A stretch of 64,000 bases of DNA from DATKUK01 sp035530655. GTDB taxonomy: Bacteria; Planctomycetota; Phycisphaerae; UBA1845; DATKUK01. The notes below the pieces were generated by a model. The model was given only the letters and a program-made list of their open reading frames with translations, had not been told where the DNA came from and ran no database searches. Position numbers and translations under genes: made by a program. Where the stretch lies: contig DATKUK010000017.1 in assembly GCA_035530655.1 (NCBI GenBank), positions 62,001 through 126,000 of the forward strand, written 5' to 3'. Position 1 is the stretch's first letter, and each line of letters begins with the position of its first letter. Positions 16,841 through 24,955 of the stretch are shown piece by piece.

Positions 16841-18010
16841 TCACGGCACCACAATCGGCTCATTGCCCAGGCCACTCAGCGATCCGGTGTCCATGCCGGC
16901 CGGATACCAGTACTCGGCCGTCCGGGCGCCGCTGCCATACCCCTCGTTGGCATCCGAGTCGCCTTCGTCCAGATGGGCGACGTGGCTGTCGAAAAACACC
17001 GCGTTGATCCCATTAGTGTGGCGGAAGGCCCACGAGCGAGCCGGCTCCCAACGGTAGGACAGGCTCAGATCGGCGGTGGCAGGTTCACCATCGGGCATAG
17101 CCCACGCACCGTGCGTAGTGTAGCCCAGGTCGTAGTTGTCGACGTGCAAGCCGGCCTCGCCGGGGTTGACCAGGGCCCGATTGGCGCGATGGGCATCGGC
17201 CAGGAATATCTTGCGCGACGCGTTACCCACGCCGCCCAGCGTGGGGCGATACCGCACGGGCACCTGGGGCCGTACCCAGTACGTGCCGCCGCCGTGGTGG
17301 TACCCGTCGGCAGCGACGCCGGTCTTCAAGCAGCCCGGCAGGTACGTGAACCATTTGCACGTCGCGTAGCTGCACGCCTGCGTGGTGGTTTGTTCGAATA
17401 GATGGATGTTCGTCGAGACCAGTCGCTTCCGGTTGCTCGGGCAGAGAAACACCCCCTCGCGACCCAGTCGGTAGCGTGCGACGCGGTCGCGGGGTGGCTT
17501 GGTTCCCAGGTACGGCATGAGCGGGCCCGCCCAGTCGAACGCATGAACCGCCGGCCAGGCGTCGCGCATCGGATCCCATGCGTACTGCTCGGCCGAACCG
17601 TCCTCCAGGTTCCGGCGGGAACCAAAGTAGGCTCCGTTTCCGCTGGTGTGGGGAGAACCGGGCAGCCAGTCGCCCTCCTCGCCGGAATAGGCGTGCATTG
17701 CTACGCCAAGCTGGTGGAGGTTCGACGCACAGACGGCCGACATCGCCTGCGCTCGGGCCCTGTTCAGAGATGGCAGCAGAATCGCCAACAGAAGCACGAT
17801 GATGGCGATTACCACGAGCAGTTCTACCAGTGTAAAACCGCCCTCCCGCAAAGGGCACGCGGGCCTACCGGAACGCCGCCCTCGCCTGACCTGCCGCCAT
17901 CCGCCCAGTCGCCGAAGCCAGCCGGCGCCCGCTACGCCGAGCGCAGGCCGCACGACTCCGCCGGATGCTGGTTTACCCACACTACCATCACCTCTGGATA
18001 CGCGCTGCAT
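16841..18010 (-). CDS. Prepilin-type N-terminal cleavage/methylation protein (H-X9-DG-like)
   Basis: A 389-residue exported protein with a class III-like prepilin signal GGFTLVELLVVIAIIVLLLAI after an unusually long basic leader of about 56 residues. The mature part has CASNLHQLGVAMHAYS and near the C-terminus WAFRHTNGINAVFFDSHVAHLDEG, the His-x-x-Gly...DSHV arrangement seen in planctomycete DUF1559/H-X9-DG pilin-like families. ATG 18010 is supported by GGAGGG 8 bases upstream; the frame runs on to 18124. Processing would need a prepilin peptidase, not seen here. Probable surface or pseudopilus protein. Confidence 0.85.
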   Translation of the reverse strand: MQRVSRGDGSVGKPASGGVVRPALGVAGAGWLRRLGGWRQVRRGRRSGRPACPLREGGFTLVELLVVIAIIVLLLAILLPSLNRARAQAMSAVCASNLHQLGVAMHAYSGEEGDWLPGSPHTSGNGAYFGSRRNLEDGSAEQYAWDPMRDAWPAVHAFDWAGPLMPYLGTKPPRDRVARYRLGREGVFLCPSNRKRLVSTNIHLFEQTTTQACSYATCKWFTYLPGCLKTGVAADGYHHGGGTYWVRPQVPVRYRPTLGGVGNASRKIFLADAHRANRALVNPGEAGLHVDNYDLGYTTHGAWAMPDGEPATADLSLSYRWEPARSWAFRHTNGINAVFFDSHVAHLDEGDSDANEGYGSGARTAEYWYPAGMDTGSLSGLGNEPIVVP

Positions 18011-18202
18011 CGCCCGTAGCCCTCCATTAACACGCCAGGGCACATCCGATAGTAACGCGGAGGCTACCGAGTAAATGCGAACTGTCAAGGCCGAATCGCG
18101 GATTCGCTCCGCGTCCAGTGACATCTATGTGGCACCCCGCCAATATTGACACGTCGACAGGCGGTACATATTCTTATCGTGCCAAGCGGTTGCGGGGCAC
18201 CC

Positions 18203-18288
18203 GCCCGGGTGGCGAAATTGGCAGACGCGCCAGGTTGAGGGCCTGGTGAGGGTTAAACCTCGTGCTGGTTCGAATCCAGTCCCGGGCA
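18203..18288 (+). tRNA. tRNA-Leu (anticodon GAG)
   Basis: An 86-base cloverleaf with a long variable arm, as in class II tRNAs. The acceptor stem is GCCCGGG (18203-18209) with CCCGGGC (18281-18287) and discriminator A. The anticodon stem is CCAGG/CCTGG with loop TTGAGGG, placing GAG at 18237-18239, which reads CUC/CUU leucine codons. The T-arm GGTTCGAATCC is canonical. CCA is not encoded. No integrase lies next to it. Confidence 0.97.
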
Positions 18289-18710
18289 TTGCACGAACAC
18301 GTCAGCGCCGGTGTCTCTGGCGGTGTATAGGACCATCCCCCTGACAACCACGTCCGCTGCCGGCTCCTTCGCCGGGTCCTCAGCCGCAGCGCCCCAGCAG
18401 CCCTTCGAGTTTCGGCAGGCCAGTACAGGTCGGCGAGCAGGCCCGTTGCAGCAACACCGGTGACGGCGGTATACTGGTCCCCGTCGGTGGGTCGGCGGAT
18501 CGAGTAAGGCCTAATCTCTGAGAGCGGAATAAAACGCGGCGCAGGCACATAGCGCCTGCATCTCGTGGCCGCATGACGCGACAATCGTAGTTCATGGTCA
18601 GATGCGTCGGTTGCGGGCAGGCCCGGCATCGGGTAGGATACGCGTGCTCTTTGTGGGTCGGAGAGTTGGAAACACGTTTCGGTAAGCGCTCGCGCGCGGG
18701 AGGATTCGCT
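18289..18710. other. Gene-free spacer downstream of tRNA-Leu
   Basis: 422 bases with no supported gene. No repeat of the tRNA 3' end is seen, so it does not look like an integration site. Confidence 0.4.
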
Positions 18711-19679
18711 ATGAAAGCGGAACATTGTGTCTTGGTGGTGATCGGTGCTGCGCTCGTTCTGGCGCTCGGTGCGCCGACGGCCAGCGCCTTGGACGTTCTG
18801 ATCGCCGACGATTACTTCAACGGCGATCTGGACTTTCTGGTAACGGCGCTGACGGGCCACACTGTGACTCATGTGGTTAACACCGACGCCAGCAACAACC
18901 CGGTCCGGACGGACGACGTCAACTACATGTCGCAGTTCGATGTGGTGATCTTCTACGGGTCCGGAGATGACAACAGCGGGCGCGCGATCACCGCTGCCGA
19001 AGAAACTGCCTTGGAAGCCTACATCCAGGGCGGTGGCAATCTCATCGTTACCGGTTATGACATCCTGGGCAGTCCCGACGATGCTCGTTTAGCCGACGTC
19101 GTGCGGTCGAGCACCTACGGTGACGAAACAGGGATAACCTCCTGGACGGCCGCCAATGTGGACCATTTCATCCTCAACGGGCCGTTCGGTGATTACCGTG
19201 GCGACACTATCAGCCCGGCAGAGACAGATCACGACGAGCTGACTGCCAATGGTGCGCTTGGCGCCGACTCGTTGGGGTACCTTGACGGCTCGTCCTTCGA
19301 CAAGATCGTGTTCACCGACGTGGCCGCTCCGGGCGGCTCCGTGGGCATGTGGAACGGGAACCGTTACGGCGACGACTGGGACCCCGGCGAGGCCGACGGC
19401 GACGTTGGCCTGAGGCTACTGCGGAACTGGCTGGCGGGCTTGGCCGACGCCGATGGTGACGGCGTGTTCGACGCCGACGACAACTGCCCGGCCGCCGCCA
19501 ATGCCGACCAGGCCGACGCCGACGGTGACGGCGTGGGCGATGTCTGCGATCAACCGGCCTGCTGCGGCGCGACCGGCCCGGTGGCTCCGCTGGGACTGGC
19601 GATCGGGATGGTCTTGCTGAGTCGCTGTGCTGGCTACAGAGGCAAGGCTCGGCATCCCACCACACGTTGCAGCAGATAG
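18711..19679 (+). CDS. Secreted protein with type 3 thrombospondin-like calcium repeats and Cys-Gly C-terminal tail
   Basis: A 322-residue exported protein. Signal peptide: MKAEHCVLVVIGAALVLALG to ASA. The middle domain (about 25-230) starts LDVLIADDYFNGDLDFLVTAL and looks like a Rossmann or class I GAT-like fold, as in carbohydrate or cell-surface proteins (VIFYGSGDDN, GNLIVTGYDILG). Asp-rich calcium-binding TSP3 repeats follow (DADGDGVFDADDNC, DADGDGVGDVCD). The C-terminus is CCGATGPVAPLGLAIGMVLL then Ser-Arg and a basic end: a Cys/Gly motif, hydrophobic stretch and Arg cluster typical of a C-terminal sorting signal. GGGAGGA precedes the ATG. The frame upstream to 18594 is not used. Confidence 0.8.
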   Translation: MKAEHCVLVVIGAALVLALGAPTASALDVLIADDYFNGDLDFLVTALTGHTVTHVVNTDASNNPVRTDDVNYMSQFDVVIFYGSGDDNSGRAITAAEETALEAYIQGGGNLIVTGYDILGSPDDARLADVVRSSTYGDETGITSWTAANVDHFILNGPFGDYRGDTISPAETDHDELTANGALGADSLGYLDGSSFDKIVFTDVAAPGGSVGMWNGNRYGDDWDPGEADGDVGLRLLRNWLAGLADADGDGVFDADDNCPAAANADQADADGDGVGDVCDQPACCGATGPVAPLGLAIGMVLLSRCAGYRGKARHPTTRCSR

Positions 19680-19799
19680 ACTGGTCGCTGGGTAAGACGG
19701 GCGCGGTGCCGCGAAATCGTGGAGGCCCGGGCGGAGGAGCTAGCCAGAACACAGGCGTCGGTTGCGCAAAGGCCGCCTCCTGGTGGCAGGGAAATCAGT

Positions 19800-20804
19800 A
19801 TGTCCGACGTAGTTCAGTTCGAGCAACGGTCTGCGTGGACGGCGAGTGTTCTCGTGGGATGCTGTCTGCTGCTCGCGGCGGGGGCGTGCGCGCGCGGCCA
19901 GAGCTTCGCCTCTGGACCCGGGCTGGCCATGCCGTTGAGCGACAACGCATATCTAGGCACGCTTGCAAGCATGGACGTTGACGCGATAACCGTGCCGTCG
20001 GGCACCGGTACGGTGGACGAGGTGACGATCGCCGTCGCCCTATACCACACTTACATCGGCGATCTGGTCATCAAGCTCCAGAGTCCGGAGGGTACTGTCG
20101 TAACACTGATGCACCGTCCGCTTCTCTCGGGTGTGCCGGACTACAACTCAGGTTGCTGCGGCGACAACGCCAGGTTCGACATCCTCTACCCGGTCTACTT
20201 CAACGATTCGGCCCCCAGCGGCGTTGCGGCCGAGCAAATGGGCTTGGACATCAGCGACATCGCCGTATTCGACATCGTCGGCGACCCGAGAAACGGCAGC
20301 CCGGACAATTACATCCCCAGCGCCGGCGACCTCGGTCAATTGCCTGGCGCGGCGCTGCTGGATTCTCTGTCGGCTTTGAGCGGCGAGGAGGCGAAAGGCG
20401 TTTGGCAATTGTATATCGGCGATTGCCGCGCCGGAAACACGGGATTCCTGGATGCGTGGTGGCTGATCTTCGGGCCCGATGCCGACGGCGACGAGGTCGA
20501 GAACTGGAGCGACAACTGCCTGCACGATTCTAATCCACACCAGGAGGACGGCGATGGGGACGCTGTGGGTGACGTGTGCGACAACTGTCCGGAAACAGCC
20601 AACGCAAATCAGAGGGACGCCGACTACGACGGTATCGGGGATGCGTGCGACCCGGAGACGATCGAACCCGACCCCCCGCTCTACGAGCCGGATGGCTGTT
20701 GCGGCTGCGGCGCATCTGGCCCGGTGGCGCCGTTGGGCCTGGCGGTGGGCATGCTGCTACTGAGCCGATTCGCCGGATACAGAAGCACGCGCCGTTATCG
20801 GTAG
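19800..20804 (+). CDS. Secreted protein with proprotein-convertase P-like domain, calcium repeats and Cys-Gly tail
   Basis: A 334-residue exported protein. The signal segment is TASVLVGCCLLLAAGACARG. A P-like (jelly-roll) domain follows, with TVDEVTIAVALYHTYIGDLV, KLQSPEGTVVTLMHRP and the closing GVWQLYIGDCRAGNTGFLDAW, characteristic of proprotein-convertase P domains. TSP3-like repeats come next (DADGDEVENWSDNCLHDSN, DGDGDAVGDVCDNCPE, DADYDGIGDACD). The C-terminal tail CCGCGASGPVAPLGLAVGML, then LLSRFAGYRS, is nearly the same as in the neighbours. No protease domain is present, so a cell-surface or adhesive role is more likely than catalysis. ATG 19800 is chosen; the frame from 19719 has no signal-like content. 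Confidence 0.8.
   Translation: MSDVVQFEQRSAWTASVLVGCCLLLAAGACARGQSFASGPGLAMPLSDNAYLGTLASMDVDAITVPSGTGTVDEVTIAVALYHTYIGDLVIKLQSPEGTVVTLMHRPLLSGVPDYNSGCCGDNARFDILYPVYFNDSAPSGVAAEQMGLDISDIAVFDIVGDPRNGSPDNYIPSAGDLGQLPGAALLDSLSALSGEEAKGVWQLYIGDCRAGNTGFLDAWWLIFGPDADGDEVENWSDNCLHDSNPHQEDGDGDAVGDVCDNCPETANANQRDADYDGIGDACDPETIEPDPPLYEPDGCCGCGASGPVAPLGLAVGMLLLSRFAGYRSTRRYR
20705..20791 (+). repeat. Duplicated 3' coding module, copy 1
   Basis: 87 bases encoding the Cys-Gly tail of the P-domain protein. The same 87 bases recur at 22388-22474 in the HAF-repeat gene with a single mismatch seen by eye (CGCCGTTG versus CGCCCTTG). Identity extends to synonymous sites, so this is recent duplication or gene conversion, not protein-level conservation alone. 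Confidence 0.9.
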
Positions 20805-21212
20805 CGTGACCCGTTAACGGATTCGCGAGCGATTCAAGGGCCGTCCACTCCGGCCGGCCCTGCCTATGCGGTGCGACGGTCGAACGACCAACTCACTCCG
20901 ACTCTCACATGGGAAGCTCGCCCCGCCGCCGTCGTTTCGCAACTCCGGCGGAACTGCGCTGGCGGGCACAAGAACGGCCGCGTACCGCGGATCCTGAGGC
21001 GACTTACGAACGGGTTTGCGTTTCCATTTGCAGGTGCATGGCGCGGTACACAGCTCAAGCACGGATTATCAGATAACGCTCGCGACGGCGTGCCCTGAAG
21101 ATCCCCCCGCAGCGTAGTCGTGCACGGCTATCCGGAGAATGTCGGCTTGCCGTCACACGGAGTCTGGCGTTAGACTCAGGCGAGATTCGGGCCAATTCCC
21201 GCGGAGGCTGTC
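20805..21212. other. Gene-free spacer with start of duplicated downstream block
   Basis: 408 bases without a supported gene. The first part is the 3'-flanking repeat listed at 20820-20908. The rest has no recognisable content up to the ATG of the HAF-repeat gene. Confidence 0.4.
20820..20908 (+). repeat. Duplicated 3' flanking block, copy 1, with hairpin
   Basis: 89 bases just after the P-domain gene that recur at 22503-22592. Each copy holds a hairpin with arms AGGGCCG and CGGCCCT (here 20837-20843 and 20855-20861), which could terminate or stabilise the 3' end of the transcript; there is no T-tract. Confidence 0.85.
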
Positions 21213-22487
21213 ATGCATACATACAGGACCGGTGCGTGTGTCGTTACACTAAGCATGTGGGCATTGATGGTCGTGACCGCGTCACCACCAGCCTTGGCTC
21301 AGAGCTACCTTATCGCCGAACTCGGCACTCTGGGCGGCGACAAGAGCAGGGCCTTGGACATCAACAACGACGGCCACGTGGTCGGCTGGGCAGAGGACAA
21401 CGCGACGATGCCGTGGGCCTGCCTTTGGCATGACGGTCTTACCTTCAGCATCGGTACGCTGGATCCGAGTTGGAAGAGTGAGGCCCATGGCATTAACACC
21501 TCCGGGCAGATCGTCGGCAGTTCCGACGACCCGGACCATGTTTTCCTGTACGATGGCGGGACCATGACCGACCTGGGACAGATGCTGTTCAACGCTCACA
21601 CTTTGGCTCGGGATATCAATGACGCCGGCCTGATCGTGGGCTTCTGCTCGACGGGAAGCGACCGCCCTTTTTTCTACAACGACGGCGCCTTTACCGACCT
21701 GTACGCAGAGAAGGGAATCTGGGGGCGACTCTTCGCCGTAAACAACTCCGGCCAGATGGTCGGCCACGAGGATAAGGCACCTGGCTATGCGGCCTTTCTC
21801 TACAACGACGGAACGCTTACCTATCTTGGGGGCCTCGGCGGCGGCGACCACCAGGTGTTCGATATTAATGACTCCGGTCTGATCGTGGGCTATGGCTGGA
21901 ACTTGAGCGGCGAAAAGCACGCGGCTCTGTGGAGCGGCGGAACCGGCGCCGATCTTGGCACGCTCGGCGGCGACCAAAGTATTGCCTACGGCATCAACAA
22001 CTCCGGCCAGATCGTCGGCGCTTCAACAACGGGCGTAACGACCCACGCTTTCATGTACGAAAGTGGGACAATGATCGACCTGAACGATTGGCTGCCGCCC
22101 GCGTCCGGCTGGACGTTGACCGAGGGCCGCGCCATAAACGATCATGGCCAGATCGCCGGATGGGGCGAGATCGGCGGGCACGAGCGAGGCTTCCTGATAA
22201 CGCCTGACACGGACGAGGACGGTATCGGCGACCCCGATGACAACTGCCCCGATGACGCCAACCCCGGCCAGGCGGACGCCGACGGCGACAATGTGGGCGA
22301 CGCTTGCGATAACTGCCCCGATGACGCCAACCCTGACCAGGCGGACGCCGACAGTGACGGTGTAGGCGATGTGTGTGATACAGCCTGCTGCGGCGCATCT
22401 GGCCCGGTGGCGCCCTTGGGCCTGGCGGTGGGCATGCTGCTACTGAGCCGATTCGCCGGATACAGAAGCACGCGGGACCGTCGGTAA
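21213..22487 (+). CDS. Secreted HAF-repeat beta-propeller-like protein with calcium repeats and Cys-Gly tail
   Basis: A 424-residue exported protein. Signal peptide: about residues 1-29 (WALMVVTASPPALAQS). It has six to seven repeats of the HAF type, for example LGTLGGDKSRALDINNDGHV, INTSGQIVGSS, INDAGLIVGF, LGTLGGDQSIAYGINNSGQI, which form blades of a probable propeller. Two TSP3 calcium repeats (DDNCPDDANPGQADADGDNV and the next) lead into CCGASGPVAPLGLAVGMLLL, SRFAGYRS and a basic end. Its function is unknown. It shares tail and 3' flanking DNA with the gene at 19800, so the two genes probably exchanged or duplicated this part. Confidence 0.85.
   Translation: MHTYRTGACVVTLSMWALMVVTASPPALAQSYLIAELGTLGGDKSRALDINNDGHVVGWAEDNATMPWACLWHDGLTFSIGTLDPSWKSEAHGINTSGQIVGSSDDPDHVFLYDGGTMTDLGQMLFNAHTLARDINDAGLIVGFCSTGSDRPFFYNDGAFTDLYAEKGIWGRLFAVNNSGQMVGHEDKAPGYAAFLYNDGTLTYLGGLGGGDHQVFDINDSGLIVGYGWNLSGEKHAALWSGGTGADLGTLGGDQSIAYGINNSGQIVGASTTGVTTHAFMYESGTMIDLNDWLPPASGWTLTEGRAINDHGQIAGWGEIGGHERGFLITPDTDEDGIGDPDDNCPDDANPGQADADGDNVGDACDNCPDDANPDQADADSDGVGDVCDTACCGASGPVAPLGLAVGMLLLSRFAGYRSTRDRR
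22388..22474 (+). repeat. Duplicated 3' coding module, copy 2
   Basis: Partner of 20705-20791. It encodes the same C-terminal tail in the HAF-repeat protein. Confidence 0.9.
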
Positions 22488-22502
22488 CGTGAGCCACCAG
22501 TA

Positions 22503-22592
22503 GATTCGCGAGCGATTTTAAGGGCCGTCCACGCCGGGCGGCCCTGCCTATGCGGTGCGACGGTCGAACGACCAACTCACTCCGACTCTCAC
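22503..22592 (+). repeat. Duplicated 3' flanking block, copy 2, with hairpin
   Basis: Partner of 20820-20908. The hairpin arms are AGGGCCG (22521-22527) and CGGCCCT (22539-22545). It lies between the HAF-repeat gene and the convergent isochorismatase-fold gene. Confidence 0.85.
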
Positions 22593-22659
22593 GTGTGGCC
22601 CTCGACCCGCCCCGGTCGTTCTTGGACTCCAGGTGAATCGCGGGGGGCCCAGCGCTCAC

Positions 22660-23346
22660 TCACGGCTGGGTCGGTTCGGCAAACTCAATCAGATCGGTCC
22701 TCGTCAAAGTCGTTCGCCTTCTCGATCCCGGCGCGTTAACCAGATGCCAGCATACGTACTGCTCGGCGTAGAGCGTCGATGAAGACAGCCCGTCCACCGG
22801 AACGATCACCTCGAACGATCGCATCGCCGCCGCCGTCGCCGTGTGCAGCACCGCACCTTCTGCGGCCGTGCCGACCACGATGACGGTCTTGATTCCCCTG
22901 TCGACGAGGTGCTTTTCCAGGTCGGTCTTGTAGAACTTGTCCACACTCGACGCGACGACCGGCTCGCCCTCTGCCGGCTTGACCTCGGGCAGGATGTCCG
23001 AACGCTTCGCCCCTCCCGTCGTGCTGTACGCAACGAACACCCCGGCTTCCCTCGCCCTGGTCAGCAGACGCGCGATCCGCGGCACCGACGCAACGGCCCT
23101 GGGACGACGTTCCATGTTGGTGGTTCGCCTTTCGATGTCGAGAATCAGCAGGCCTGTCGTCTTTGGATCCACCTTCAGCTTGGTGATTTCCGGCGGTTCG
23201 GGGGGCTTCACCTCGGACCACTGGTCGATGATCGTTGCACCGCCGCCGCCCGCACCGGCCGGCAACACGGCTGCCAGAATCGTCGCCGCCCACGAGCAAC
23301 ACGCCACCAGCAAACCCGGCCAAACCCAAATCGCTTCGGCAGTCAT
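22660..23346 (-). CDS. Exported isochorismatase-fold protein lacking the catalytic cysteine
   Basis: A 228-residue protein with an N-terminal signal peptide or anchor (LLVACCSWAATILAAVLPAGAG, about 12-33) and an isochorismatase-like cysteine-hydrolase fold. The conserved aspartate (LLILDIE, D70) and lysine (SSVDKFY, K137) of the usual Asp-Lys-Cys triad are present. The nucleophile position in VGTAAEGAVLHTATAAA (about 158-174) is Ala165 where active enzymes have Cys. So it may be a non-catalytic binding protein or use another chemistry. Start ATG 23346 with AAGGGGG upstream. It lies 151 bases downstream of the URO-D-like gene on the same strand. Confidence 0.8.
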   Translation of the reverse strand: MTAEAIWVWPGLLVACCSWAATILAAVLPAGAGGGGATIIDQWSEVKPPEPPEITKLKVDPKTTGLLILDIERRTTNMERRPRAVASVPRIARLLTRAREAGVFVAYSTTGGAKRSDILPEVKPAEGEPVVASSVDKFYKTDLEKHLVDRGIKTVIVVGTAAEGAVLHTATAAAMRSFEVIVPVDGLSSSTLYAEQYVCWHLVNAPGSRRRTTLTRTDLIEFAEPTQP

Positions 23347-23497
23347 CGAAATACCCCCTTCCCTGATATGAGGCCTTTATGCCTGCACTTGCCGAACAAA
23401 CGTCTGCCCGCGAACACCGCAGGCCGTCATCCGCTCGATCGCAGCGCCAATCTGTAGGCGCGTCCCATATCGACGTCAACCACGGGTGGGTTGGAAA

Positions 23498-24682
23498 TCA
23501 CATCGCCCCATACTTCAGACCCGCCTCGATGTATCGCCTTGCGTTGGCCAGAAGCTGCGGCGTATGCCGCTCGTGCGGCGTGGCGCTGGGGTAGAGCACC
23601 ATGTGCCCCTTGCCGCCGTGCTCGATGGCACATCGCACCTTGTCCTCAATCTGCTCGGGGCTGCACTGCTCCATGTCGGCGAATTCGATATTGCCGAACA
23701 GCACCATGCGGTCGCCGACGATCTTGCGGGCATCGGCAAACTCGATGTCGCCCTGTGTCGGCGGCTCGACCGGGTCGATGGAGTCCACGCCCATCTCGAG
23801 AAACGACCGCAGCAGCGTGCCCACCTTGCCGTGGCAGTGCACGTGGATGAGCGCCCGCCGGTCGCGAGCCTTGATTTGCCGCATGATCGCGCCGTCGTAC
23901 GGGACGACCCACTGGTCCCACTGACCCGGGCTCATCATCGGCGGGCAGGCCCGCTCCACACCGTTGAAGTGCCAGATCGGACCCACGCCCTGGTCCAGCA
24001 GGTAGTCGACCCTTTCAGCCGTGCGGGCCAGCCAGGTGTCGGCCAGCGCCTTCATCGCGCCGGGCTCGGCCAGCAGCCACTCCAGCATCCGTTCGTAATC
24101 CATCACGCCGCAGAGCATCGCCACCATCGAGTTGATGTTGACCCCGCCGATCGCGTCGCGTCCCATCTCTCTGCGGTAGCGACGGTGCGCGTCGAACTCC
24201 GCCGGCGCCGGTGGGCTGAACCGGTAACGCACGCTGAGCATCCGGTCGACGTCGTCGACGCTCTTGATGGGCTTGGTGATGTCCCACCTGGTCTCGATGC
24301 CCGCGTCCTCGTCGTAGACCCAGAACAGATCACCCTTGGGCGTGTGCAGGACGGTGGTAGTACGCGTGCGAGCCGCGCCGATCCGCTCGACGGGAAGCTG
24401 CTCGACATATTCGTCCGGCGCCTCGATAAACCGCTGGTAGCTGTAAGGCGCGAACACTCGCGGCGGCGGCACGGGCGACCAGAGCGGATGCGGGTCACAA
24501 TGCTGCTGGACCAGCCGGGCGATCTCCATGAAGTCGGGCTCGGCCCGCCAGCCGCCGGGCTTCTCGCGGTCGATGTCGCCCATGGGGTGCCAACTGATCG
24601 GCGAGCAGATCGGAATCCGGTCGGCCTTCACGCCGCGGTAGCAGGCCATCAGCCGCCGGCTCGATACTTCCACGTCTGCCAT
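23498..24682 (-). CDS. Uroporphyrinogen decarboxylase-family (URO-D-like) methyltransferase or decarboxylase
   Basis: A 394-residue TIM-barrel protein of the URO-D superfamily, which includes corrinoid-dependent methyltransferases such as MtaA/MtbA-type enzymes. Characteristic parts are PICSPISWHPMGD near the N-terminus, the barrel strands ending with HVHCHGKVGTLLRSFLEMGV (possible zinc site H-x-C-H), and LFGNIEFADMEQCSPEQIED. Planctomycetes carry many such paralogues, and very few are true heme HemE enzymes. ATG 24682 has GAGGGA upstream; the frame continues to 25690 only as a shadow of the opposite gene. It is divergent from the DegT gene. A methyl-transfer role linked to the activator at 895-2802 is possible but unproven. 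Confidence 0.85.
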   Translation of the reverse strand: MADVEVSSRRLMACYRGVKADRIPICSPISWHPMGDIDREKPGGWRAEPDFMEIARLVQQHCDPHPLWSPVPPPRVFAPYSYQRFIEAPDEYVEQLPVERIGAARTRTTTVLHTPKGDLFWVYDEDAGIETRWDITKPIKSVDDVDRMLSVRYRFSPPAPAEFDAHRRYRREMGRDAIGGVNINSMVAMLCGVMDYERMLEWLLAEPGAMKALADTWLARTAERVDYLLDQGVGPIWHFNGVERACPPMMSPGQWDQWVVPYDGAIMRQIKARDRRALIHVHCHGKVGTLLRSFLEMGVDSIDPVEPPTQGDIEFADARKIVGDRMVLFGNIEFADMEQCSPEQIEDKVRCAIEHGGKGHMVLYPSATPHERHTPQLLANARRYIEAGLKYGAM

Positions 24683-24955
24683 GTATCCCTCGCAATTGAA
24701 TGCCTTGGTTCTGCGCGTGTGCGCCGCTGTCATCGTATCGTACCGCAGGACCAACAGGCGAGCACCCCCTGGCCGGTCAGCGGTAGAGTGGGCCCACGAA
24801 ATTGGTACCCGCGATGTATTGGCGGCCTGACGTAGGTTTGCTCGAACCCGCGTTTGTAGTAGCATCATCTCCAAATGGGCCGCGAAGGGTGCGACCCGAC
24901 GCGCATATGCGAGGACTCTGTTGTTGCCGGCCACGATCTTCGGAGGGCGCTGGCC

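Noticed and set aside
18203..18288. tRNA-Leu as an integration site for the nearby secreted-protein genes
   Set aside because: No integrase and no repeat of the tRNA 3' end were found in the next 4 kb.
23486..24835. 450-codon plus-strand frame opposite the URO-D-like gene
   Set aside because: Antisense shadow: no motif, and composition rich in Arg, Gly and Ala. The minus strand encodes a recognisable enzyme.
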